Shown here piece by piece: positions 1-8,570 of a stretch of DNA of 14,625 nt. The DNA lies in NCBI GenBank assembly GCA_022592435.1, contig JABYQS010000725.1, forward strand, positions 1-14,625, given 5' to 3'. Under the pieces are notes generated by a model, which ran no database searches, had not been told where the DNA came from, and saw only the letters and a list, made by a program, of their open reading frames with translations. A program made the translations under genes and the position numbers. This stretch comes from Cerioporus squamosus (lineage: Eukaryota; Basidiomycota; Agaricomycetes; Polyporales; Polyporaceae). Position 1 is the stretch's first letter; each line of letters begins with the position of its first letter.

Positions 1-3000
1 CATCACACCCGAAAGGCCAGATCCTCACCTCCGAGCGTAGGCTGCGGAACCGAGGTTCCCCGCCGCCTTGCGCTCCTCGGCGCGCTTCTGCCACAGCTGC
101 ATGTCGTGCCTGTAAGCTTTAGTGGTGTGGAACATCTCCTCGCGCTCCGTGTCCACCTCCTCGGACCATCGGGTGACGAGCGCGCTGTAACGGAACCAAT
201 GCACGCGTAGACCTGTTGTGCGATGTTAGTTTGACCATGTAGTGTTCGTCGGTGTGTACTTACTCTCTAACATGAACGTCTTGATCTCGCCGTTTGCCTC
301 CTTGCCAATGAAGGAAAAGTCGCCCCAGATCCAGGAGGGCCGCCGAGCGCTGTCGCCGAGCATTTGCTCCTCCGTGATGATCGCGAAGGCCTTCATGTCT
401 TTCCTCAAGAGTGGCTGGAACTCTTTGTCGTCTGGAGACATGCCGAGGACGAGGAGTATGGCGCGGATGTCGTTGTATCGCTTCGCGGCGCATTCCATGA
501 TCTGTTTCTTCTTGTTCAGTCGTTTGTCCATCGGGGCATTGAAGGTCGTGCCAGAGCCGTGTTTCCTCCTGTCCTCGAGGGTCGCATATGTCGTGATGTG
601 CACGCGCACAGCGTCGAGGGCGTCGCGGGCGAAGCCTTCGCGTAGTTGCCGTTCGTACTGGACCGCCTGCGACATCGCGGGATGGCGTAACACTAAGTCG
701 TCGAAGTCGGAGGGCAGCCGTAGCACCGTGTCTTCCAGTTGGGCATGCATGGTCGCCCGTACTCCGGCGGCGGCGGTGTTGCGCTTGCGCTTCTTCGGTT
801 GAGACGCTGATGGTGTGGGCAGCATCTGCGTGGACACGGGTGTCTCGGCAGGCATCTCCCCGCCGTCCGTCTCGACAGGCATCTCGCCGCCCTCCGTCTC
901 CACAGGCATCTCGGCGCCGTGCGTGTCGAACTGGGTAGCAGCTATCAGCAGTGGCTGATAAGTATGTTGCCGGGACATGAGTGGCACGAGCACGTACAGT
1001 CTTCATCTGTCTCAGCGATGCCGACTGAAGGGGACGTCTCAGCTCCACCGTCCAGTGTTTGCGCGACGAGGGGGCCCGACGAGGGAAGCTGGAGGGCAGG
1101 TTGTCACTTTGAACGTCCCGGAGTGCTTGATTGATCGCTGGTTGCAGGTACAGGTCATATCGCTCTTGAGCATCCTTCGCGCGAGCCGTCAACTCTTCGA
1201 TCTCGGCCGACAGCGCGCTGCGATCGGCTTCTTTGCCCATGAAAGCGTCAATCTTTGCAGCCAGGGTCGCGCTGTGCGATCATTAAGTCGCGGGTGACGG
1301 TGCCTCTCGTTTGGGGCTTACCGATGTCCCTCGAGGTCGATGCAATCATGGATAAGGCCCGCCAGTCCCGCGCTCTGATGGTCTCCTTTAGTCGAGTTTT
1401 CCTGAGCGAGTTGCGCTTGAATCTGCTTCGACGTGAGGCCTGCACGAATGTCAGCGGGGGCAGCTCATCAGTCCAAGGCCGACACCTACTCACCTACTTC
1501 CTTCGGCATCTCATAAGGACTGACAAGGTCGGCGTGTTGGGTTATGTCCACCACACACCGCTTCCATTCAGCCTCGGTGGCCTTCCATTCGTCCAAGGTT
1601 CCCTTGCCGCATTCGCTGATGACCGAGTTTTCGAGAGTCTTGAGATACTCGCTGAGTTCCTCGAGGTGCTCTTCAGCCTTCGGCAGCTTGCTGAGGAGGA
1701 AGGACACTGAAACAAGGTCAGCGTGGGGAGTGCACAGCAAGAGAGGGTGCGCACCCATCCGGTGCATCTTCCGAACGTTCTGGTCGTAGAACAGATCGTT
1801 GAGCACATCGTGCCGATGTCCGGCTGACATCTCCTTCGTCCGGCGGGACATGGCCGAGATGACGCCCCAGAGTCGCTCGCAGGTCTCACCGTCGTCGATG
1901 CACGCGCACGGAAGGTGGTGCATAGAGAACTTCTCCCGGCAGCCTTGCGTGTGCATGGACAGGTGGTACTTGCCTACGCCGGCGATGATGTCGGGGAAAT
2001 CGGTCGATACGATCGACTCGAGGTCCTTGATCATGTCCGGCGTGAACTCCTCGTCGATTCGGATCTTGAATCGTATGATGTACTGACACATGATATCGTA
2101 GATCATGACCCAGAGCGGCAAGTGTAGGTAGGGCTGCAGGGCTGATACGACCGCAAAGTCCACGTAGGCGAATCTGATGGTAACCTTAGACATGTTCGGC
2201 GGCGACGACCCGGTCTACATACCTCTCTCCGAAGTGTAAGTCAACGACCCCGCCCGGCAGCGTGAATCCATGGCGACACAATACCGCCACGATGCCACTG
2301 ACTTGGCCCTTGTATTTGCCGTAGTCCATCGCACCGAAGTTCGCGCATGTTGAGGTCTATATTGCATGTCAGTTGGGGCACGCCAACTTGGGTAAGATGC
2401 TGAACGTACCTCCTTCTGCTTGGGAGGTTTCTGGCCGACCTTTTTGAGGAACTTAGCCATGTCGTCTTTGTGCACGAAGTATCCCGCGCCCTTCGTGAAC
2501 GGGAAGTCATTAGCGTCGGTCTTCTTCCATTTCAGGTTGAAGTGGAAGTTGCCGTCGAAGGTCACGCGGAGAGCGTCGACATGCCTGGGTGACGGTCAGC
2601 ATGATGGACATCATGAGTACAGAGTACACATTCGACGTACAAGTATCGCTTGGCGCGCTCCCAATAGTTTTCCCGCGTGTTCACGTTGGGTCGAGGACAG
2701 GCTGGACATTCAACAGCGAGGGAACGAGGTTCGAGGCCGCGAGACGGGGACACGCCTTGTCGACGGCAGAGGCGGACGAAAGAGTACTGACGGATGGAGT
2801 GGCTGAACTCCCGGTTGCGATCCTGCGGGCACTGTGAGCTATGGGGCGATGTGGGAACGCCAACGGTCATACCTTCACTTGGTCGGTAATGACCCCATCC
2901 GTCATGCGCTTGAGGTGTTCGAGATAGTCGTGGATATTCACCTGTGCTTGCAGACTCAGATTGTGGAACGTCTCGAGGGCATTGAGTGTCGTGGCTGTCT

Positions 3001-3939
3001 CCGGTGTATCCCAGGTCGCCGGCCAGAGCCCCGCGGCAAGGAGCTGTGCGGGGTCGGGGAGAGCATTCTCGCAGATGCAGAATACGAATGGCATGTCGAC
3101 GAGGCCGTGTTCATGGAGTACCGTGATAATGCGGGTGCGAGACTGGGGATCCGGAGTTCCATCATCGTGCTTCAATATCTTCGGACAACACCCGCTGCCG
3201 TGTCCGAGGTATACGACATTGCCCAAGTCCGCGGTGCTCACCTTCTCCCAGCACTCGTCTTCCGGGGACCAGCGGCGGATCCTATCGAATGGTCGAGCAC
3301 GATGGTCTTGAAGGACGCACGCGCGGCATGCCGTCGCCGACATCGGGCAGTCCTGGCACTGGAACAGAGTGCGCAAGATGGGTTCTTCGTCGGCGAGAAC
3401 CTTGTTGCAAACCGGGCAGTTGTCCATTCCGGCGGGGGGAGCCTCACGTTCGTCCAGATAACCTTGCACATTTGCCGCATGGTTGTCGAGGAAGTCCCCC
3501 ATTACGACGGACGGCTGGCGGTCGTCATGTCCAAGATGTTCCGAAAAATATGTCGGATGGTACGTACCAGGTGTCTATCTTTCGCGGGAGCCTTGCTCCC
3601 CGGGGGGGGCGTTTCTCCCTGGTACTGTCCTTCATACTCGTCTCCTTCGTCCGGGGCATCCTCGACGTAGGGCTGAACGTACGGCTTTGAGAGCCCCGGC
3701 ACGCTGATGGGAGTCCCGCCACCGCTGGCGTGCAGATGCGCATCGCTGGCATCCCCTTGCTGCGTCGACGAAGGTGCAGGGTCCGTGAGCTTCACCTTTT
3801 TGCTCAGGTTATAGCGCGAGCGAGCGGCCCCTGACGGCGGGGAAGACGCTGCATCTCCTTGCAGAGACTTTCTGCGCGGCGAGCGAAGCTTGGCTTTAAC
3901 ATTCTTCACTGCGCGCCCGAGGGACGATAAGCCACCCAT
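1..3939 (-). CDS. KDZ-class DNA transposase with CxC2 cysteine cluster (3' end at or beyond window edge)
   Basis: Predicted cut-and-paste transposase of the Kyakuja-Dileera-Zisupton class. Exons read from the sequence: 3939-3568, 3514-2873, 2822-2641, 2584-2410, 2356-2223, 2173-1755, 1706-1494, 1439-1322, 1271-1081, 1024-998, 941-264, 212-29. All join in phase, giving 1,111 aa so far. Residues 1-124 are Pro/Ser-rich and basic. The CxC2-like cluster has C157/C160, C177/C180, C187/C190 and H195. A typical lead-in (DRNREF..SIRQY) and CPACPRPN follow, then DGNFHFNLKWKK, STC, LCRHGF..P and VDLHFGER. Candidate core residues are D507 (YVDF), D528 (YDIMCQY), H572/H576/C580 and E598 in DDGETCERLW. After a helical region come LPSDF, LREGFARDAL and RVHWFRYSA. 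Most introns are 48-56 nt with CTGAC, CTAAC or CTAAG branch sites. The weakest join is 1025-1080 (donor GTCGGG, next exon only 27 nt). The last exon either ends at TGA (25-27) or splices at 28; family members usually continue, so truncation by the window is likely. Class assignment is firm; catalytic residue assignment is inference. Confidence 0.9.
1..3939 (-). mobile_element. KDZ-family DNA transposon, partial; termini not identified
   Basis: The transposase gene marks this as part of a KDZ element, a class common in basidiomycete genomes. The left end of the element lies outside the window, so its terminal inverted repeats and target-site duplication cannot be recognised from one side alone. 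The right end could lie anywhere upstream of the transposase start. It could be in the 3940-5701 non-coding stretch, or beyond gene C if A-C are cargo. The interval given covers only the transposase. Confidence 0.7.
832..912 (-). repeat. In-frame 27-bp tandem repeat, three copies, inside KDZ exon 11
   Basis: Three consecutive 27-bp units (912-886, 885-859, 858-832) encode EMPVETEGG, EMPVETDGG and EMPAETPVS. The + strand word ggcatctc recurs at 851, 878 and 905, exactly 27 bp apart. The repeat lies in a low-complexity acidic linker between the 1025-1080 region and the LPSDF segment. It keeps the reading frame, so copy-number change would alter linker length without breaking the protein. Confidence 0.85.
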
Positions 3940-4010
3940 GTCCGCCAGGCGCGGGTCAATGAGGGAAAGCAGGAAAGGTGGTCGGTGGCAAAAAATTCGC
4001 AGGAGGATGA

Positions 4011-4020
4011 ATTTTGTATA
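4011..4020 (-). promoter_or_regulatory. Possible TATA-like element of the KDZ gene
   Basis: Read on the minus strand this is TATACAAAAT, about 70 bp upstream of the chosen KDZ start codon at 3939. It is the most TATA-like sequence near that start. Fungal promoters often lack a clear TATA box, so this is only a candidate. Confidence 0.25.
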
Positions 4021-4082
4021 CAGGGGTCTCTAAGCGCGAGTCAGCCAGCCGCCCACCAATCATTGAATAGGGCTGTCCAACA

Positions 4083-4097
4083 GCAGTGGTCCACTGC
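4083..4097. repeat. 15-bp near-perfect palindrome
   Basis: GCAGTGG T CCACTGC: two 7-bp arms around a single central base, about 145 bp upstream of the KDZ start. It could be a protein-binding site or a chance palindrome. Nothing else in the window repeats it that I noticed. Confidence 0.5.
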
Positions 4098-4322
4098 CTC
4101 TGAAGATGAAACCGACGAACACTAGGTAGGATGATACTAAGTAAATACATGCACGACGTGAGGTACACTACATCGGTGCGCGGCATACGTTGGTCGCATT
4201 GCGGCAACCTGAGCTTGAGGATGTGGGGCGTACTCGCCAGCAGGCTTGAAGTGCTCAAGCGCGATTAGTCGTGCGGCTCGTCGGTGAACGCATCGAGTGC
4301 CAACTTACCTACAATCATGTCC

Positions 4323-4649
4323 TCATACTCGAGATGATTCACATATAGTGACATCCGACGTAGGTGGCCGGGAAACCTGCTCGCACTTTGCCAAACACTC
4401 TGCACGGGGGCCATCCTCCAAGCGTTTCGTCTGTTCGATTTCGGGCGGCGTCGTGCTGTCACTAAGCATCGAGGGCAGATATGAGTTCGGCAGTTTGTGT
4501 GTCAAAGTGACCTCGACCTTACCGTTGACTTCTCCCCGGCGTACCCTGCCCACATAACCCTTCGATATATCTCCTCTCTCCTGATATCCTCCATGGACGA
4601 CGTCCGCGCCGGTTCCAGTACAACCAGAAGTCTGCCATTCGGGGTGCAT
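4323..4649 (-). pseudogene. Possible decayed or orphan exon, unknown family
   Basis: An open minus-strand stretch of 108 codons. Its middle part (GYVGRVRRGEVNGKVEVTL, then HKLPNSYLPSM) has the mixed composition of real protein rather than low complexity. It is followed by a charged segment with EIEQTKRLEDGPRAECLAKC. A consensus donor (GTAAGT) lies downstream on the same strand near 4310, but I could not join it to neighbouring exons in phase. No family is recognised. It may be a relic of an older gene or chance. Confidence 0.22.
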
Positions 4650-4705
4650 GGACGTTCGGTCTTGACTTGCGAAGGTTAATCATTGGCACAGCGATGCTTG
4701 TCAGG

Positions 4706-4741
4706 ACCTCTCAACGAGCTGCATATGCAGGTCGGAGAGGT
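4706..4741. repeat. Nested inverted repeat with a 12-bp central palindrome
   Basis: Outer arms ACCTCTC (4706-4712) and GAGAGGT (4735-4741) enclose the perfect palindrome CTGCATATGCAG (4719-4730). Its place within 25 bp of a second inverted repeat suggests a structured site, for example a transposon end or regulatory operator. Function is not known. Confidence 0.5.
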
Positions 4742-4761
4742 GCCTTATCGCAGAACCCGGC

Positions 4762-4791
4762 GAGAATGCAGCTTTAGGAGCCGGCATTCTC
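4762..4791. repeat. 8-bp inverted repeat (hairpin) next to the nested palindrome
   Basis: GAGAATGC (4762-4769) and GCATTCTC (4784-4791) are perfect inverted arms around a 14-base loop. With the preceding nested repeat this gives two inverted structures within 86 bp of non-coding DNA. Confidence 0.5.
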
Positions 4792-4968
4792 AAGCGCGGG
4801 CGTGCTCTTGCAGCGTCGATGGGGGCCTTGCACAGGTTCTGGGGTGGGCTTGATGTGAGCTCAACGGGGTGTGAGAGGTCGAGTGGCGTACATGGTGAGA
4901 GTCAGAGGGAGAGTGAAGAGCGACATAGCGAGGATGAGGAAGCGTGTCGAGAGGAGGTGCAAGAGGTC

Positions 4969-5014
4969 GGCACGCTGGGGAAATGGTGGACGGCATGCTG
5001 GCGAAATGGTGGAC
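4969..5014. repeat. 23-bp tandem duplication
   Basis: Two adjacent 23-bp units (4969-4991 and 4992-5014) match at 21 of 23 positions and share the core GAAATGGTGGACGG. A third unit begins with GGCA and then diverges. It lies in non-coding DNA after the purine-rich tract. Likely a small replication-slippage duplication. Confidence 0.75.
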
Positions 5015-5427
5015 GGCACAGCAGGAAGTGGACTTAGCAATTTTCGTCCGGCGTCGCTTGCGCGGGGGGGATAACAAGCGGAGTATTCCCAGTCTCTTAC
5101 CCAGGCAGTACAGATTGGCGGCGATGTCGTAATGTGGGGTATTCGGAGATTCAATGTACGATTTGCCTCCGTCTACTCCATGTCGATCGGCGATTGAAAG
5201 AGATGTCCCACGCCGCCCGAAAAGGTACGCGGAAGCAAAGAGCCAGCCAATGGCCGCGGGACACGGAGACACGTGATGGGAAAGTTGTGCACTAAACAAC
5301 CCGTCCACTCATCCTATGCTACCATCCCGCTCGTTCCTGGACCTCTCACCTCGCTCACTCATCACAAAGTACTCGACAGCGCCTTCATCAAGACCGAGGA
5401 CAACACCCGCTGAGAGTCGTGCCCGGC

Positions 5428-5434
5428 TATTAAA
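5428..5434 (+). promoter_or_regulatory. Possible TATA-like element upstream of gene A
   Basis: TATTAAA, about 270 bp upstream of the gene A start codon. Distance is plausible for a fungal gene with a 5' leader, but there is no independent support for a transcription start here. Confidence 0.2.
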
Positions 5435-5701
5435 GCTCGCCGATTCTCGCGGTCTAGACGACACCTTGCGCGTGCGTACGGCTCTATAGCCTACAGCATT
5501 GCAAGTCTTCAAGAATTCCGCGAGGATTTAAGACGATAGGACTCCCGCATAGGCCCCTGGTTGGTCAACATCGCGCCTGGTCGCCCGCCCACGGTTCGCT
5601 GCCCGAGGTCGACACAGTCCGCACTCCGCACATGTGCGTCGTTCCGGTCTGGCCATCGCGCCCGGGCTCCTGCTATTCTGACCAACGCGTGTAGATTCCC
5701 C

Positions 5702-8289
5702 ATGGAGTCTAGCACGGCAAACGATTCACAGGCCGCTGCGTTGGCCCGATTGGCGTTCAAAAATCTGCGTTTCACACGACGCGCCGTACAAGCAGAGGCC
5801 AGCACGTCGTCGGGCGGCGCGCCCACGCAGAGTACACATTCTTCGTGAGTCTCTTCCGACTTGCAGAAGCTCTAACACCCTCTCACCGCTTGGTTGCGTA
5901 GCGAAGAGCCTCGTCTGCCATCACCCAATCACTCCCCTGGTCTGATTGCCTGCCCCGCACAAACGTGAGTATATTCGCAGGTGTCATTACTATCAGGTAC
6001 TCACTCTTCCCGCAGAGATCTTCCTCGTCGCGCGCCACAACACACTGACCCTCCTCCCCAGCCAAGCGATTCGCCTCGAGATGTGCCAATGGCCTTAGTT
6101 CCTCCCCCTGCTTTACCCCCAACAGTCCCGTCGTCCGAGCCGCCCGTCCTCCGTGTAAATCGCTACACGCGAGGTGAGTTCTCTGTGACAACGCGCACAG
6201 AGATTAACGCTGACGCACCTTGATAGCTCCCATCGTGTGCCAGGCCCACGAGGCGAAGGTGGCCTCTCATGGCCTGTTTGATCGCATGGTCATCACCTCG
6301 CCTAACATGGACTACATCCCACCGTACCCTGTCGAAACCATGGTGATCGAGACATACGCAGATGGACTGTGGGGCCCTCACGAGTACTCGCGCACGCCTC
6401 AGAGGTTGACCCCCGGGATGTGGCACATTGCTTGCATTCCCAAAGCCTCGTCTCCTCCCGAAGTCCCCGACGTCTTGTGGATGAGTTTGTCCCAGTCGGT
6501 AGACTGGAAGGAAGATCCCAGCATCGGCTTCAACGGGATCGGTTTCATCGTGGATGAAGTTCGAGAACACCTCGTCCTCGCTGCCCAACATGCAATTCGA
6601 CGTTTTGAAGACATGGCACCGGACGAAGACGTACGGAAGTACGGACGCATGCTCGTCATGATCCTCCGTCAGGTGGTTGATCGCATGCGACATCTTCCAG
6701 CGACCTCGACGGTGGCGATCGCTGTGGCTGCTCACGTTCAGCGCATCTGCCTCGAGCTTGCAGGGTTGAAGACGTACGTCGAAATTGTCGTTCCTCGTAG
6801 GTCGAGCTCGGTGGATTACAGCAAGGAGATTCTGCCAGTCCTGGGGACGTTCATGGCCGAAGGGTCGGACGCGATGAACACGACGAGAGTCGGGCTCCCG
6901 ACTTGGTTCCTGCAACCCCTGACTGCCAAAATTCCGGTCTGGACCGTCGTCGAGAGCCACGCGCTCCCGTACTCCTTTTCTCGGCGCCGGATGGACCCGC
7001 CAATCTTGCAACGCGCTCAGAGCCTCGTCGGGGTTGGCAACCTGACTGGCAACTGGAAAGAATCCATGTTGCTCACCGTGTCGAGGCACGTCGCTGGCTC
7101 GCATCTGGCGTCTCTGTCGAGCGCGGAAGTCCCCATCGTCCCCGATCCGGAGCCCGCAGCCAAACGGCCGCGACTTTCCGAAGAGGCTCACAGTGCCACG
7201 CACTTGCGTATGTCAGCTGCAACTCCTGTCGAGGCTCCGCGCGGGGGCAAGCGGACTCATCGCCCGCGCCATCGAGGTCAAGGACGTGGCGCGGCCGCCA
7301 GTGGGGCCGATCCCGGCGTTGAAATTCGGCCCAACGTTCCTCCCGCGTTGACAGTCGACCCGCCTCATCCGTCAAAGTCTTACCTGCCCTCTCCATGGTG
7401 TGACCTCGTTGGCTGCTGGGAGAGCGCTCTGCGCGCCGTCGGCGTCGTTCCGCGTTCCGCGAGCTCGGCTTTGTATTTCTACCCGCCGCCTTTCCTCCTC
7501 GACACGTTCTCCTCTGTCGCCAGTCTCCCCGCTGACTGTCCCCACCCCGACCGCGCACGTTGGGACGAGAAAATCCATCGGTACCTCCACAATCTCGTGC
7601 GCATTCGTCGCTTTCTGCGAGCGCGTGTCTTTGACCCCTCTCTCTCGCATGAACCTTTGTCGATCAACGAGTGGCGGGCAGCGTTGTGGGGGGACTACGC
7701 GATGAAGACACATGCGCCGACCCAATCAGCAGCGCCGTCCGACTTCCGACGGGCGTACAGGCGGCAGGGTCAACGGAACGGCGTGCGCAGGTTGTTTTCC
7801 CGAGTCGCGCAACTCCGTTCGTACCGCGCGGATGAGTCAGTCCAATGGGGTGAAGAAACCCTTACCCTCGCGCAGGTCGCGGCGCACTCCTCCCTGCGAC
7901 GGCGGCTCTTGTGGGAGTCGCACGAGATCAACTTCAGGGCGGAGGTCATGGCGCTGGACACACTGCTCGTGCACAAGTCAAGCTGGCTCGAGATCCACCG
8001 TTGGGAGCGGGAGGCTCTCGTGTCCGGCATCTGGGGCCCACCGAGCTCCGCGGTGACCGTCATCCCCGCCGAGGACGAGCAGGAATTCTTGTTCCGTTGG
8101 ATGGCGCCGGACGGCGGAGGGGCGCAGGCAGACGTGTCGTCGCGCACGCTGAGGACCTTCGCGCGAGTGCTCGCACGGTGGCCGGATTGTCCGGAGGAAA
8201 TCGTGGTTGCGGGATCGTCAGATGTGGACTTGCTGGACGGTGGGCGCATCCAGGCACAAGCCGTCGAATTTTACGTGCGTACTTTGTAA
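5702..8289 (+). CDS. Gene A: unknown 808-aa basidiomycete protein with nuclear localisation signals
   Basis: Exons 5702-5844, 5902-5964, 6016-6173 and 6227-8289 join in phase (2,427 nt). Introns are 57, 51 and 53 nt; all three donors are GTGAGT, and CTAAC and CTGAC branch sites are seen in the first and third. ATG 5702 is chosen because it is the only ATG in the open frame of exon 1 and has a good context (CCCCATGG). Residues 1-121 are Ala/Ser/Pro-rich and probably disordered. Residues about 122-425 form a first globular part (for example VIETYADGLWGPHEY, GFNGIGFIVDEVREH). Residues 425-490 are a basic linker with PAAKRPRL at 431-438, close to the c-Myc nuclear signal, and a Gly/Arg-rich stretch near 460-475. 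The rest is a second globular part, Trp- and Arg-rich, with IWGPPSSAV near the end. No enzyme motif or membrane segment is visible and I do not recognise the family. A GTGCGT at 8275 could be an alternative donor near the stop. Confidence 0.75.
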
Positions 8290-8570
8290 AACATTATTCG
8301 CGTCTACCTGTACCCCCGATCGCGTATATACCTGTCATAGACCAGATGTAATACTGATAGCCTACGCTTGTAATATTCAACATGTATCACTGCTGTCCAG
8401 ACTTGTCTGCGCTGATGTAGTTTGCAGGTTTCGTTTGTGGACGTTTATTGGACGAGGCAAGCGTTTGCAGTCTGAAGGTGTGCAACATAATTAATTTGTT
8501 TGCCCGGTATCTCTGTGTCTGACGACTCCGCTGCCAACCGCACCACTTGCGCCTGCTCCAGCTCGCTGCC
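8290..8570 (+). other. Intergenic region A-B
   Basis: 281 bp of relatively AT-rich DNA holding the gene A 3' end and the gene B promoter. TATATA at about 8325-8330 lies roughly 240 bp before the gene B start, and an AT-rich run sits near 8487-8503. No gene or clear terminator signal is seen. Confidence 0.4.

Larger units (their letters stand above)
3940..5701. other. Divergent intergenic region between the KDZ gene and gene A
   Basis: About 1.76 kb without a convincing intact gene. It must contain the promoters of the minus-strand transposase (start 3939) and the plus-strand gene A (start 5702). Visible structure includes a 15-bp palindrome at 4083-4097, nested and adjacent inverted repeats at 4706-4791, a 23-bp tandem duplication at 4969-5014 and a purine-rich plus strand over roughly 4880-4970. 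There is also a possible decayed coding piece at 4323-4649. Open frames here (for example 4790-5308 minus) are Pro/Ser/His-rich low complexity and are not called as genes. Confidence 0.6.

Noticed and set aside
260..1240. Minus-strand open frame of 326 codons across the KDZ 3' half
   Set aside because: Only its first part (the frame opening at MGKEADRS) is used by the KDZ exon 1271-1081. The rest is an Arg/His-rich shadow of the true exon 941-264 in another frame.
4790..5308. Minus-strand open frame of 172 codons in the intergenic region
   Set aside because: Its composition is Pro/Ser/His low complexity from a pyrimidine-rich strand and includes the 23-bp duplication. No splice partners or recognisable motif.
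5561..5701. In-frame extension upstream of the gene A start
   Set aside because: The frame is open but contains no ATG before 5702, and its composition is Arg/Pro-rich like leader sequence.
6163..7203. Minus-strand open frame of 346 codons opposite gene A
   Set aside because: It is antisense to gene A's well-supported coding frame, is Arg/His-rich and has no splice or start context. It is a GC-driven shadow.
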